DNA of 64,000 nucleotides, taken from contig JAPMXV010000004.1 in the NCBI GenBank assembly GCA_026936335.1, positions 248,001-312,000 of the forward strand. Direction: 5' to 3'. A program made the position numbers and the translations under genes. Each line of letters opens with the position of its first letter. Within the stretch, counting starts at the first letter, position 1. The notes beneath the pieces were generated by a model. That model was not told the DNA's origin, did no database searches, and saw nothing but the letters and a program-made list of their open reading frames with translations. Shown here one piece after another: positions 45,601 through 56,052 of this stretch. This DNA comes from Mantamonas sphyraenae (lineage: Eukaryota; CRuMs; Mantamonadidae).

Positions 45601-46268
45601 AGCGCTTCAGCTACACGTCGTGGTCGCGGGACAAGCTGGACACGTTTGTGGACTTTCCGTTTGAGATTGACATGAGCGAGTACATGGTGGGACCAGTGGA
45701 CGAGGAGAACCCGCCCGTGTACGACCTCTACGCCGTGTCGAACCATTACGGCAGCATGGGCTTTGGTCACTACACAGCGTACGCCAGGAACCGTGACGAC
45801 GGCAAGTGGTACGAGTTTGACGACTCGCGTGTGAGCGAGGTGGACCGCAACTCGGTCAAGTCGGACGCAGCGTATGTGCTGTTCTACGAACGGCGGTCCG
45901 ACGCACAGCGCGCAGGCACGTACTTTGAGTACGATGCACTGCCCAAGGTGATCAAGCAGCGCAAGCAGAAGGAGAGCGTGGCTGGCAGCAGCACGTCGGA
46001 CACGACCTATGTGAGCACGGAGGGCGATGTGTCGATTGAATCGTCCACGACGACGACGACGACGACGACGACGACCACCACCACAAACGCCATGGATACC
46101 GAGTCTGCAGCCGGGCCTGGAGAGGACAGCCACCCGAACCCAGCTGAGCTGGTGGCAGACAACGACTTTTTGGCTGGCCACAGCGGCCACGTGGGCCAAG
46201 GAGGCAGCAACGCACAGGCAGACTCGAGCCAAGACCAAGATGGGCCGCAGACACAGTCGTACCTGTGA
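42699..46268 (+). CDS. Ubiquitin carboxyl-terminal hydrolase, USP4/USP11/USP15 type, 3 exons
   Basis: Exons 42699-43075, 43257-43385 and 43487-46268 give about 1,095 aa. An acidic start is followed by a DUSP domain (KYYVIDMGWWKAWKAY, WYGGGP, split over two introns), a ubiquitin-like domain (VEVNPLILRVFRAD) and the USP catalytic domain. The Cys box is GLGNMGNTCFMNSALQCL, the zinc-binding CNVCP and CNQC pairs are present, and the His box is NHYGSMGFGHYTAYA. A second ubiquitin-like insert and a Glu-rich region lie between the two catalytic halves, as in USP4/15. The C-terminal tail contains a (ACG)n-encoded Thr run. The enzyme removes ubiquitin from substrates. The complete catalytic triad region indicates activity. 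Confidence 0.92.
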
Positions 46269-46316
46269 GGAATGAGCAAGACAACAAACGGTTTTTCTTT
46301 GTTCCAATGTGCGCAC

Positions 46317-48209
46317 TCACGTGGGCAGGAGTTGCTGGTGTTCGGCGGCGCAGACGACGGCAAAGGCCATGAAGATGGTGAGGGGATAATCAAAGTCGAG
46401 GAGATACTTGCCCTGCTCGGAGACGGCGCCGTTGCTAAGTCGTAGTTGCGAGTCTGTGCCTTCCTTGTTGAGGACAAGCACGGAGCGGCGTTGCTTGCGC
46501 TGTGTGACGCCGCGTGCATTGGCACTGCTCTCATCCTCAGAGACGGTTTGCAGGGTGAGCATGGGCTGCAGGTGAGTGTTGATGTGGCCGCGGACGGTGT
46601 TTGCAAACTGGCCTTGCTCGTACAGGTTGCCGTACTCTTCATCCTCGATGTCAAGGGCCACGAGGGTGCGTCGCACGCCACCCCACACGTTCGACCGACA
46701 GGGTGATGGTGGCCATGAGGCGTTTGCTGCTGTTCTTGTCGCCGTTGGCGGCGTCGTCAAGGATGAGCTTGAAGGAGGTCCAGTCGGAGTCGGCCTCAAG
46801 CTTGCCCACATAAAGAGGGTTGTTGCGCTTGCTGATGTTGTCTGGGTCCAAGGAGAGACGCAGGACGTTCTTGCTGGCCTTCTTGCGGCAGCAGAGACAG
46901 GCGACGTCTGTGTCGTCGCTTGTCATGGGCAGAAACATCTTGAAGTATGGCCGATCGGGTTGCTGACAACACAAGGAGAGTGTAAGAAGGAGAGAATGCC
47001 AGGGTGTTGTGGGTGGCAAAGTGCAGCAGGCATGGGTCTGCAGCAGAGAAACACTCACCTTTTTGGTTCCCGAGCACCACTGGATGACGAGGGTGGGTGG
47101 CTGGAGGCCCTGGCGATGGATAGTATCTACATGTGAAAGGTGTTCCCTGTGGTGTGGAGTGTGTGCGAGTGTGTGCGTGAGCGTGTGGCATGCAATGTGT
47201 GCGTATTGGCCGTTTTTGGAGAAACGCACCAGTAAGGAATGGCTCGCTCGGCGCCTTCGCTTTCGTCGTCCACCTCGAGGTGCTCGCCGATGCCAAACTG
47301 CGGCACAGTCTGTGTGTGGGGCAAGTGCAGGAGGCGTGTCAACATGGGAAGACGTGGCGATGGTGGTTAACGCGGGGCCTGGGCGCTTCAACGTACGTCC
47401 ACTTGCTGCTGGTTATTCTGCGTCTCGACGAAAGTGTGTGTTTGCGTGAGTGACCGTCCACCTCCTTGCTCCTTCACCAAAACCAGCACACCCACACCTA
47501 CAGGTCTCTTTGTGGACGGCTTTGTGTTTGTGCCTGCGTTGCTGCTGCTGCTACTGCTGCTGCTGCTGCTGCTGCTGCCGGCGCCGCTGGTTGTGGTTGC
47601 CAGGAAGAAGCCCAGGTCGTCGGTTGTGTCGATGGCATCGGCATGTTCGGGTGATGTGGTGCTGCTGTGTAGGCTTCCAATGGGCGAGGTGGAAGTGGGA
47701 GAATGCGTGCGGGGTGTCGTGGAGCTGGCGCTGGAGGCTGTGGTGAGCAAGCCCGCCAAACCCGAGCTGCTCCCTTCTGCGTCTGTGCTCTCGGCAAACA
47801 GGGCAGCATACGACTTTTTCGCCCCCTTGGCGGTGGTTGTCGATGTGTTTCCACTGTGTGTGCCTTCTTGTGTGCGGCTGCTGTACAGGGAGGACGTGTT
47901 GCCAACGCCAGAGATGGAAATCCCCGGCACGGAGGACGAACTGCGCCGTTTACTCGCGGAAGAGTCACCCAAGGAGCGCAGATCGAGGTTGGACTTTGAG
48001 TTGGACAGTGGCGATTCGAGGTTGCCGCTGCCCCCGCCTGATGTCAGCATAAAGGACAGCTGGCTTGTGTCTGCGTCGTCGGAGGCGGTCGAATCCAGCA
48101 CCCCTGCCATGGCGCCAGCAGCCATACCAAACGTGCCCGAGCTCAGAAACTCGTCTATCCGTGACATGTCCAGCGGGTCCATGTCACCCCCGCTGTCGGA
48201 AGAGGCCAT
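46317..48209 (-). CDS. Tubby-like protein, 4 exons, one frame break
   Basis: Exons 48209-47502, 47309-47230, 47146-47059 and 46962-46317 with fitting phases. The N-terminal 236 residues are Ser-rich and disordered. The C-terminal domain shows tubby signatures: LRLSLDPDNISKRNNPLYVGKLEAD (opening; given here in part), DWTSFKLILDD, and the closing helix FDYPLTIFMAFAVVCAA, equivalent to the tubby FxLDYxYPLxxLQAFAI motif. A basic pair KRL binds phosphoinositide in the family. Between SVERVG and VRRTLVALDIEDEEYG one base must be removed near a GGGG run at about 46690, after which the length is 506 aa. Tubby proteins carry membrane receptors into cilia. The match is partial, so the subfamily is uncertain. 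It is tail-to-tail with USP4/15. Confidence 0.65.
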
Positions 48210-48409
48210 GGAGGATGAATACACTGCGTTCGGGGCAAACTGAGTCAGCGCTTTTCCAACGAGTGAAAAGAAACGGGTGGCACGTCTCGCGCGCCTGGCC
48301 TTTACAGCATTGTAATTGTTGGTCACTTACTTGTTTGTGGAAGTGGGGTAGCTGGTCAACACCCTCGGATCACGTCTCACTCTCAATGTGCACACACGCG
48401 CGCGCGTTG

Positions 48410-51400
48410 TCACTCTTTGCCGTTGTCATCGTAGTCATCATCGTCACCGTCCTCGTCGCCCCCGCACATGCCTCTGTAGTCTTTCCTCGTTTGTCGCGTC
48501 CTTCCCCCGTTCAAGATGTTGCGTTCATCTATTCCGTCCATGTTGACAACACCGTCGCAGTCGTCACTCCGTTTCTGGGTATCATGCCGCTTGCCTTGTC
48601 TTCGAGCCTTCTTCTTGGTGCTTGCAGATGATCTGCTGCTTGTGGCTGAGCTGCTGCTTGTGGCTGAGCTGCTGCTTGTGGCTGAGCTGCTGCTTGCGGC
48701 CGAGCTGCTGCTTGTGGCCGAGCTGGCCTGCTTTTCAGACGTAAACGCTTTCGGACGCATTCCACACACAACCCTTGAGAGAAAGATGACAGCAATGGCG
48801 TGCGCACTGTTCGTGTCTCTGTGGAATGGTACGTTGGATGCAGGCAGTGAAGCAGCAGCGAACGCGTGTGCCTTTTGCGATGCTGCCTCTGTTGGCACGC
48901 CACACTTGCATACCTTTCGGCGTCCAAACGGTGCGTAGGACTCCGAGAATTCGTGAAAGTCTGCCTTGCGCAAGCACACACTGCATCTCTGAGTCGTCCC
49001 AGTCTCATTTATCACAAAAGTGGGCATCAGATTGGCGAGTTGCCGAGCAGCTTTGCTCACCGTGGCAGGTCCTCCACCGGTCCAGTTTCCAAGGACTGCA
49101 GCTTGGTACTTGCACCCCTTTATGGTCGCAAACAAGCCCAGTTCCCTAGCTTCTTGGTTCTCAGCGGTCCTTGCCCGTGCCTTCATCAGCGCGGTCGCTC
49201 TCCTGTGCTTGCTTGTGTTTACCATGGCGTCGTCTTGCGCGTGTGCATTCACTGCGTGTCTGCCTTGCTGTGCTTGGATCTGGTAGTTGCTGTGCCTGCC
49301 ACTTGCATACGAGTAACCCAACAAAAATTTACCCATTCGCGTTTCGCGCTCCTGTTCACCAGCAAGCACAAACAGCCTCGTGGTGTCGGTTGTGGCACCC
49401 GGGTCTCTCAAACTGATCGCCATTTCCTCCAACAACTGTACCGTCAGCTGCTCGTACGCACCGTTGCTCGGTGGCCTCTGCAAATGCCCCTCTCGGAAAA
49501 CTCCCGTCAGTGGTCTCGAGGTTGGCGCACTATGGTGTAACTGCGTCGGAAAGTTGTTGTTCACAACTCCGTCTTCGTCGTCAGCAAACACCATGCGCGC
49601 CGTGTACCACAGGCAGAAGTACCGGATCGTGGCCTTCGCTCTTTTCAGTTCACCGGTCTCTGGATCCTCCTTGTTGTCCTCCTTGTTGTCCTCGCCCTCC
49701 TCCGCGTCCAGCTCTTCGTTGTCCTCCTCGTTGTCCTCGTCCGCGTCGTCACCGTCGTCCTCAATGTCGTCCCCGTCGTCTTCCTCGACGACCAGATCCC
49801 CACCTCCGCCGCCCTTTACCTCCTTGTACGCAACCTCGATGTCCTTCAGCAGCTTCTTCCACCGGCTCTTTCGACGGTACTTGCCATGAAACACCTCCAA
49901 AAGAGTCAACTTCTTCTTGTTCCACAGCTCCCCAGGTAAGCGAAGCCTGTTCACCACGAGTGCCACGTAGCCAGGCTGCACCGTCAGCCCGCGCAGTGCA
50001 CACAGTTCTTTGTTCCGTTTGGTTGACAGCGATGGTTGCAGTAGCACCGCCCAGAACCGGTGCCTGCGTAGGCACACGCCTGACACGTTTGATTGGCTGA
50101 ATGGAGTTTGCAGCCACCTTGTCGCCTTGGTTGTCAAGGGGAACGCCGTGTGGAGAATGCGTTGTCATGCGTGAGTACATCCAGGAAAGCCATCGTGTGA
50201 GCACAACATCCTCCGTTTGCGCACTTGTTTTGCTGCATGCACGTGCGCACTCCGTCCACCGTTGCAGCCACTCATTGTCTTGCAGGATGGCGCACCGTTC
50301 GACCTCCTTCACCGTCATCTGCAGCAGATACACGCCCAATGTGCTCGACACCGTCAGTTTCCTTGTGTACGAGAAGGAATTTGCGTTGTGCTCGTTTGCC
50401 TTTTCAACCGCCGCCGCTGCAAGCAAATTCGCCCACACCACTGTGTCCATCACCGTCACACGGGACTTGCCCGCAACAAGAGTCTTCCAGACCTTCTTCC
50501 TCCTCTTGATCTCCTGCGCCAGTCGGTCCAGCTCTTCCTCCTTGCAACCCTCACCAAACACAAGCAGCTTTGTACTCTTGTTGGCAAGCAGGGTGTGCTT
50601 GAATTGCTTCTGCATATCCTCACCCAACACAGTGCCGAAGGTCTCGTGAAGCTGCTTGGTGCTGATGTCCTTGGGCATCACCGCGGCCAACATGGCCTCC
50701 ACTCTCCTGCTCGCCACAGTCGTTTTCACCATTGCCAGCACGTCCTTTGCGGCACGTGTGATCAACGGCGTCAGAGCTGCTCTCCGCACTTTGTGTAGTT
50801 TGCGGATTGCATCTGCTGTCTCGTCAGTAGGTAGGTGGAAAACGACCGGAACGGCATCGCTCGCGCCTTGGTCATCCTCACCCTCGTCCACCTCCTCCAC
50901 CTCCTCACCCTCGTCCACCACCTCCACCTCTTCCACCTCCTCACCCTCGTCCACCACCTCCACCTCTTCCACCTCCTCAACAGCCTCTGACGCCACCCAC
51001 TCCCCGGTATCCTCCGGTTCCGGCAGCTGCTGCTGCACTTTCTCCCAAACCCACCTGCCACTCAGCGTCACCGTCTCGTTCTCTGCGATGCAGGCGTCCT
51101 TGAACAACACAAGCAGGTGACGCACCAATGTTTGGTTACACAGAACACTGCCTTCAATGCACAAGGGGTCGTCCTTGGCGTCCTGCTGCTGCGGATCGAC
51201 ACGATCGGCCGCTTGCGCCGACGCCAGCATCAGCGCATCCTCCAGGTGCTCCTGCAGGAGAGCATGAAAACACGACATGAGCCATGCGTACGCCTCTTGC
51301 GCTAGCATGAGTGCTTTTTTCCCGTGTTCGTTCACCAGCAGAGCGGCCTGCGCTGCCTCAAGGTCCCCGTTCAAACCAGCAACTGTGTTCGCGAGGCCGG

Positions 51401-54219
51401 CACGCTGTCTTATGGCCTGGTCCAATTCGTGCTCACGCTCCAAGTAGCGTTTTTCACCCTCAATGAGCACTTCAAGTTCTTCGGCAGGCAGTTCCTGGGG
51501 AAAATGAACCATCTCCTCCTCCTCCAACTCCCACTTCTTTTGACTGCCTTCCCCCGCCTGTACGTCATCACCGTGGTTGTTCCACTCCACAAACATGTCC
51601 ACGAAGCCTTTCGCCACGGCGGCTGCATGCTCCCCCAGCTCAGTGCCAACAACCTCGATTGTTCCCTCTTGCGCCATCACGCGCATGTTCTCCGTGGCCA
51701 TGGCCAGGTCTTTGAACTTCTGTGCTTTGGCCGATTTGAGGAGTCGGACGTAACGCATCCACACCTGCTCCAGTTCTGATTGACGGCTGCGCACACTGGC
51801 CCACGCAATCACCACCTCGTCCTCGTCGACACTCATCTCACCTGCGGATTCTGGCTGTTCCTGCGCCATCTGGCCCGTAGAGAGTGCGTCCACCAACGGG
51901 ATGCCAGCAGCCAGGTACACGGGACGAGCCCGTCTCGCACCTCCCGCGTCCTTTGATGATCCCGTCCCCGAGGCCGTGGACATCGCGGCCGCGGCCATTG
52001 CATCCTCATCCTGAGACAACTCGTCCTGCATGCCGTATTGGAAGCAGAATTCAGCTACACGCTCTGGCATGCGCTCGTTGTTGTTGTCCGCCATGGCGTT
52101 GACCAAAACGGCCGCATCGTTGTCGACCCCTCCGAACGTTGCTGTGGTCGCAATGGCGCTTCTGCACGAGTCCATGACTTCTTCCTTCCTATCATCTTTT
52201 AGCGCCTCCATGACGGCCCGCAAGCACTTATGCAGCGGCGCAGACACGTGGTCTAAGTCGATCTTTGCCAGCGCAGCAGATGCCACGTTTGTCCACTCCT
52301 GGGCTGCAGATGCCACGTCCTGCGCGGTCGGCACATCGCACGCCGCGGCGGCTGCGCACACGACGCACACCATAGCCATCGCCCTTGCGTCGTCGTGCAT
52401 GGTGTGGCGGTGGCCAGTGCGAAGGGGGGGAGGCAACATCGCTCGGGTTGTTGCCTGGGCTGCCAGAACCACGTGAAGTTGTCCATTGCTGCTTAGCACC
52501 ATACTTCCGTCTTGTGTGGTGTGATACTCATACGTGGATTCCTCCAGGATTGTGGCCAACTCGTCCTTGTCGAGGGCCGACATCCGCTTCTCCGCAAACG
52601 GGGCAGCGAGCGTACAGGCATACAAGCGCATCCGCCGCTCTGCAGTTGAGCCACTTCGCATGGTGGTATCGAACGCCTCCCATTTCCCGTCGCTTGCATG
52701 CTGCAGCTTTGTTTCCTCGCCTTCCAGCGCCGCTGCGTCCAAACGCAGCAGCGTCTTGCCACGGCTCCATTCACGGTTGTATCCGGTCTTATCTCCTTGC
52801 ACCGCCCGTTTAAACGCATCACACGTGCGCAGCAGTGCCGAAAACAGCGCATTGGACGGTGCTTCGGTAGCGCCCAGGTCTATTGCGTCGAATTCGTCGG
52901 CAGCACTCAGCCTCCTCAGCCCAAGGAGCTTGCGGACCGTAGGTAGCGCAGCCGCGCATGTGTGCTTGGCCTTGGACAGCCGATCGTCCATGTTGCCTGC
53001 CAGTGCAAGCAGGGCCAGGGCCAAGCGCGCAGGCTGGGGAACGATGAACGTCTTTGCCGTTGTCCACGAGACCACTGCGATTTCCATGCTCACCTGGGGT
53101 GCCATGCGCATGTAATCGCTGTCTTCGCTTATGACCACGATACGCTCGTCCGAACAGGACATACACAGGTCCTGGAACACATCGTCCGCCTCGAGTCTTT
53201 GATGCCCGTGCTTCTCTTCATAGACGCAGATGCCATCTCTACTAGCACACCAGCTGGTTGCCACCTTGCGCACATGCTCCCAGTAAACGGCACTGCCGTA
53301 CCTCATCTCGTTCTGGTGACCACGGTCGGTGTGAGTTTCACATATCACAAATTCACAATCACCGAGTCGGGGACGTCTCTCCGGCAGCCACTCACCCTCT
53401 CCTCTGTTGGGCGCCCGTATTCCTCTTTCAGCATTTGCTTCCTCCAATGGGGCCATTTGACATGCTGAAACTCCGTCAGAAGAGCCTCGTTCCTGGGGCG
53501 TCTCTCGAGCAGCAGAACGAACTCTGTGTTTGCCGCCTGTGCAGTGGATTGCAGCAGCTGCAGCCGCTTCTCAACCGCTTCTTTCACCTTGTCCTTGGTG
53601 ATTTCACCCCCCCTTTTGCGCAACCGTTTCCCGAACAGCGCCTGCGGCCCAACTGTGGTTTGCACGTTTTTTTTTTCGCGTGTGATCATGATCACGAAAA
53701 ACAAACGTGTGTGTGTCAGAAACGGCCGTTTACCGCACGATACAGAAGGTGTGGTGACAAATACAATGACACGGGACACTTACTACGCCCAGCTGCATCC
53801 ATGTACGTCGTTGTTCGTGCCCCGGACTCTCCATCCGTGTTGTGGGCGCTGCGAATGGCGGCGATTCTGGCCTGCTGGTCTACCACGGCCTTATTCTTCC
53901 CCTTCTTTGTTCGTTTCGTACGCGTAGTGTGCAAGCACACCTGACCACCCGCATTCTTCACTTCATTGCGTAATCTGCTCTTGCCCTTGCTCCCTTGTTT
54001 CCACTCGCAGGTGCCGTAGTACTCCGTGAGCGTCTGTGTGCACTTGTTGTCAAAGAGAATGAGCTGATCCTTCTTCTCTGTAGTGGCCACAAACGTGGGT
54101 GCGTCCTTTGGTACGTGCAACCCACCCGCCTGCTGGTCAGAACTGTTCTGCTCCGTCGCGAAAGATGATGCGACAGACATTCGAACTTCGGCAGCAGGCG
54201 GGTGTTTCCTTGCATCCAT
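48410..54219 (-). CDS. XPG/FEN1-like nuclease fused to a Fanzor (TnpB-like RNA-guided nuclease) module, about 1,826 aa, 4 exons inferred
   Basis: Inferred exons 54219-53784, 53652-53396, 53312-50179 and 50063-48410 join in phase over introns of 131, 83 and 115 nt; the last has a weak GTACTC donor. Residues about 232-350 look like an XPG-I/PIN nuclease: RLEADDVFQDL and VISEDSDYM supply paired acids, then LLALAGNMDD in place of LLGCDY. A long helical, acidic middle follows, including a 12-residue EEVEEVEVVDEG repeat. The C-terminal 350 residues hold the Fanzor module in order: RuvC-I SLRDPGATT (D1496), VLGNWTGGG, INETGTTQRCSVC (E1629 plus first Cys pair), CKC, and RuvC-III FHRDTNSAHAI (D1692). 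All metal-binding acids of the family remain. Fanzors cut DNA using an element-encoded guide RNA. A Ser/Ala/Thr repeat and basic tail close the protein. The fusion is an inference; no transcript supports it here. Confidence 0.75.
48633..48722. repeat. Five tandem 18-bp repeats in the Fanzor C-terminus
   Basis: Five near-identical 18-bp units (plus-strand CTGCTGCTTGTGGCTGAG type) encode a six-residue Ser/Ala/Thr unit (SSSSAT) in the tail of the Fanzor protein. Copy number is likely to vary. Confidence 0.8.
50878..50976. repeat. 36-bp tandem repeat encoding an acidic linker
   Basis: Two full 36-bp units (50905-50940 and 50941-50976) plus a partial one. On the minus strand they encode a 12-residue Glu/Val/Asp unit (EEVEEVEVVDEG) between the XPG-like and Fanzor regions. 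Confidence 0.8.
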
Positions 54220-55064
54220 GTTCGACTCGATTCCTTCTTCACTTCAGCATGGGCAACATGTCTGCACATTAGCAACAGCAAGCGCCTTGGCAGGGTGAGG
54301 CCTGCGAGTTGCAGAGGCCTTTCAGTCCATTGCGCGTGTGCGCATGAACTGCGCACACATGCACAGAGAGATGTACAAGGACACAGACCGAGCCACTGAG
54401 ACACAGTGTGAGACAAATCCACCATACATCCTTCCAAAACAATAAGCTACGGCATACCGCTCCCGAATCAGTGATTTGCGTTCGTGTAGCCTACGGAGCT
54501 GAGGAGCATGGCCCAGGAGCTGATCCACATACCGAGAACAGGTCAGCATCACTCCCAGTACAAAGCCCGCTACGGTGGATACATGCTTCCGCAGAACACG
54601 CACATCACTTTGAGTTGGTGGAAAGGTGTTGGGAGGTGAACTGGACTGACGGGTGGGGGCACGCTGCCATGCCATGCTGTGCTTCTTCCTCACTCCAGCC
54701 TGAGTCCAACTCGCATGCATGTACCACACAGTGTGGTGCGTCACTCTCGCTAGCTCAACTCTACTTCACGCTGTCCACGTCACGTGTCGCCGGCCTTCCT
54801 GGATAAGGGCAAAACGTTGCCCACGCAAGTGCACCAACCAATGACACAAGCAATATGGAAGGGCATTGTTGTGTGCAAACGCATGCCTTGCCAAAAAAGG
54901 AGTCAGCAATCGCCACATTGGCAGCGAGCGGGATTGCGGCGCAAGGCTCAACTTGACCAGAACGGCCTGTAAGTGGAAGTGGGTTTGCGTCTCCTGGCGC
55001 AGCAGTATTAATAGGCATTCCAATTTTGAACAACCCGTCTGGCCCCCCCTTGTGGCATACAGAG
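54220..55064. other. 845-bp stretch without a convincing gene
   Basis: It lies between the Fanzor start and GTF2H5. Two overlapping antisense frames (54322-54744 minus, 54408-54806 plus) have no recognisable domain. A CCAAT box occurs at about 54838. The minus-strand frame could be an unrecognised upstream exon of the Fanzor gene or an element end. The right part presumably holds the GTF2H5 promoter. Confidence 0.5.
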
Positions 55065-55431
55065 ATGGTGGAGGCGACAGAGGGACTGTTGCTGGAGATG
55101 TAAGTATCCCTGTTGGGGAGGAGAGCGGGCGAAGGGTCGATGCTCGAACAACCACCGCGGGCGCGGGCTCACAACGTGAGAGTGCAGGGACGAAGCGATG
55201 AAGACGTTCCTGGTGTATGTCAACAACACGGAGGACTACAAGTTCATTTTGGCAGACGTGGACGAGACCCGGCTGTTTGTGGAGGAGGAGTCGCTGAACT
55301 ACATCCAGGGCAAGATCGATGAAGCGCAGGATGAAAACAACGCAGACCTGGGGGGCCTGACGGTGGCAAGCACGTCGAGCAGCAGCAGCAGTAGTAGCAG
55401 CAGCGGCCAACGGGGGGCGAACAAGAGGTGA
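55065..55431 (+). CDS. GTF2H5: TFIIH subunit 5 (GTF2H5/TTDA/Tfb5), 2 exons
   Basis: Exon 1 (55065-55099) encodes MVEATEGLLLE, and exon 2 (55188-55431) starts with the shared codon and DEAMKTFLVYVNNTEDYKFI. The alignment to human GTF2H5 is direct: an initial MV..GVLIE strand, then MKQFLLYLD, then F-I-x-D-x-D-x-T-x-x-F-V (here FILADVDETRLFV) and a final helix. About 93 aa; a Ser-run tail extends beyond the usual 71 residues. The protein stabilises TFIIH through p52 and is needed for nucleotide excision repair and transcription. The gene is tail-to-tail with LSM2. Confidence 0.85.
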
Positions 55432-55487
55432 ATGTGTGTGGATGGGCTGGAGGAATGAAAAACAAGCACAAAGCAGCCGAAAGCGCT

Positions 55488-55907
55488 CTACTTTGTTTTC
55501 TGAACCGATGCGTTACGGCGTGCGGCCTCTTGCAGGATCTCAGTGTCCACCTCGTTGGGGTCGAGATGGACGTAACGGACAGAGGAGCCACGGATGAAGC
55601 AGTTCTTGACGCTCATCTGTGCGCGGGCATAGGCGAAACGGTGGAGGGTGGGGTCGGGGTGGCGAGTGTCAGCACGCAAAGAGGTGCGTAGAGCGCAGCC
55701 ACAAGGTGGCCAGGGTTCAGGACAGGTGTGGGGCGCAGTGCGTACCATATGCGGGTAGCTTTCCTCGTCGGCAACGCGGATGTCGTCCAGCTTGATGTTG
55801 AGGAACTGGTCGACGGAATGCAGCTTGCCGGTGATGGTCAGCTCGTTCTTGAGCTCGACCGTCAACTCCTTGCCCACCATGGTCTTGAAGAAAGAATAGA
55901 ATACCAT
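55488..55907 (-). CDS. LSM2: U6 snRNA-associated Sm-like protein LSm2, 2 exons
   Basis: Exons 55907-55746 and 55616-55488 give 96 aa, matching the 95 aa of human LSM2. Sm1 is VELKNELTITGKLHSVDQFLNI in pieces (VELKNELTI, GKLHSVDQ), followed by LNIKLDDI, and Sm2 is VKNCFIRGSSVRYVHL. The start MVFYSFFKTMVGKELTV is diagnostic. LSm2 forms the LSm2-8 ring on U6 snRNA and the LSm1-7 mRNA-decay ring. A (CA)n run in sense orientation lies upstream of the start (55947-55964). Confidence 0.93.
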   Translation of the reverse strand: MVFYSFFKTMVGKELTVELKNELTITGKLHSVDQFLNIKLDDIRVADEESYPHMVRTAPHTCPEPWPPCGCALRTSLRADTRHPDPTLHRFAYARAQMSVKNCFIRGSSVRYVHLDPNEVDTEILQEAARRNASVQKTK

Positions 55908-56052
55908 GATATGTGCGTCGGAAGGGGAGGTGTGGAGTGTCCGGAGTGTGTGTGTGTGTGTGTGCGGATGGGTGCGGCGGCGCATCGAGCGCGGTGAAGG
56001 TGCAAGGTGCTGAAGCACATGTGGGATTCAACAAAGGGTGGCCATTGAAGAC

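Larger units (their letters stand above)
48410..54219 (-). mobile_element. Putative Fanzor-carrying transposon or domesticated derivative; ends not found
   Basis: Fanzor genes usually sit in eukaryotic transposons, so this locus is a candidate element. I could not find terminal inverted repeats or a target-site duplication by eye, no second copy lies in the window, and no transposase of a known class is recognisable. The gap to the tubby-like start is only 200 bp, and an 845-bp gene-poor stretch lies on the other side, so any element ends must be in those two intervals. Host-style introns leave domestication possible. Confidence 0.4.

Noticed and set aside
54322-54744. Minus-strand frame upstream of the Fanzor start as an extra protein
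   Set aside because: No domain, no good splice pair linking it to the Fanzor exons, and an overlapping plus-strand frame of similar quality. Kept only as a possibility.
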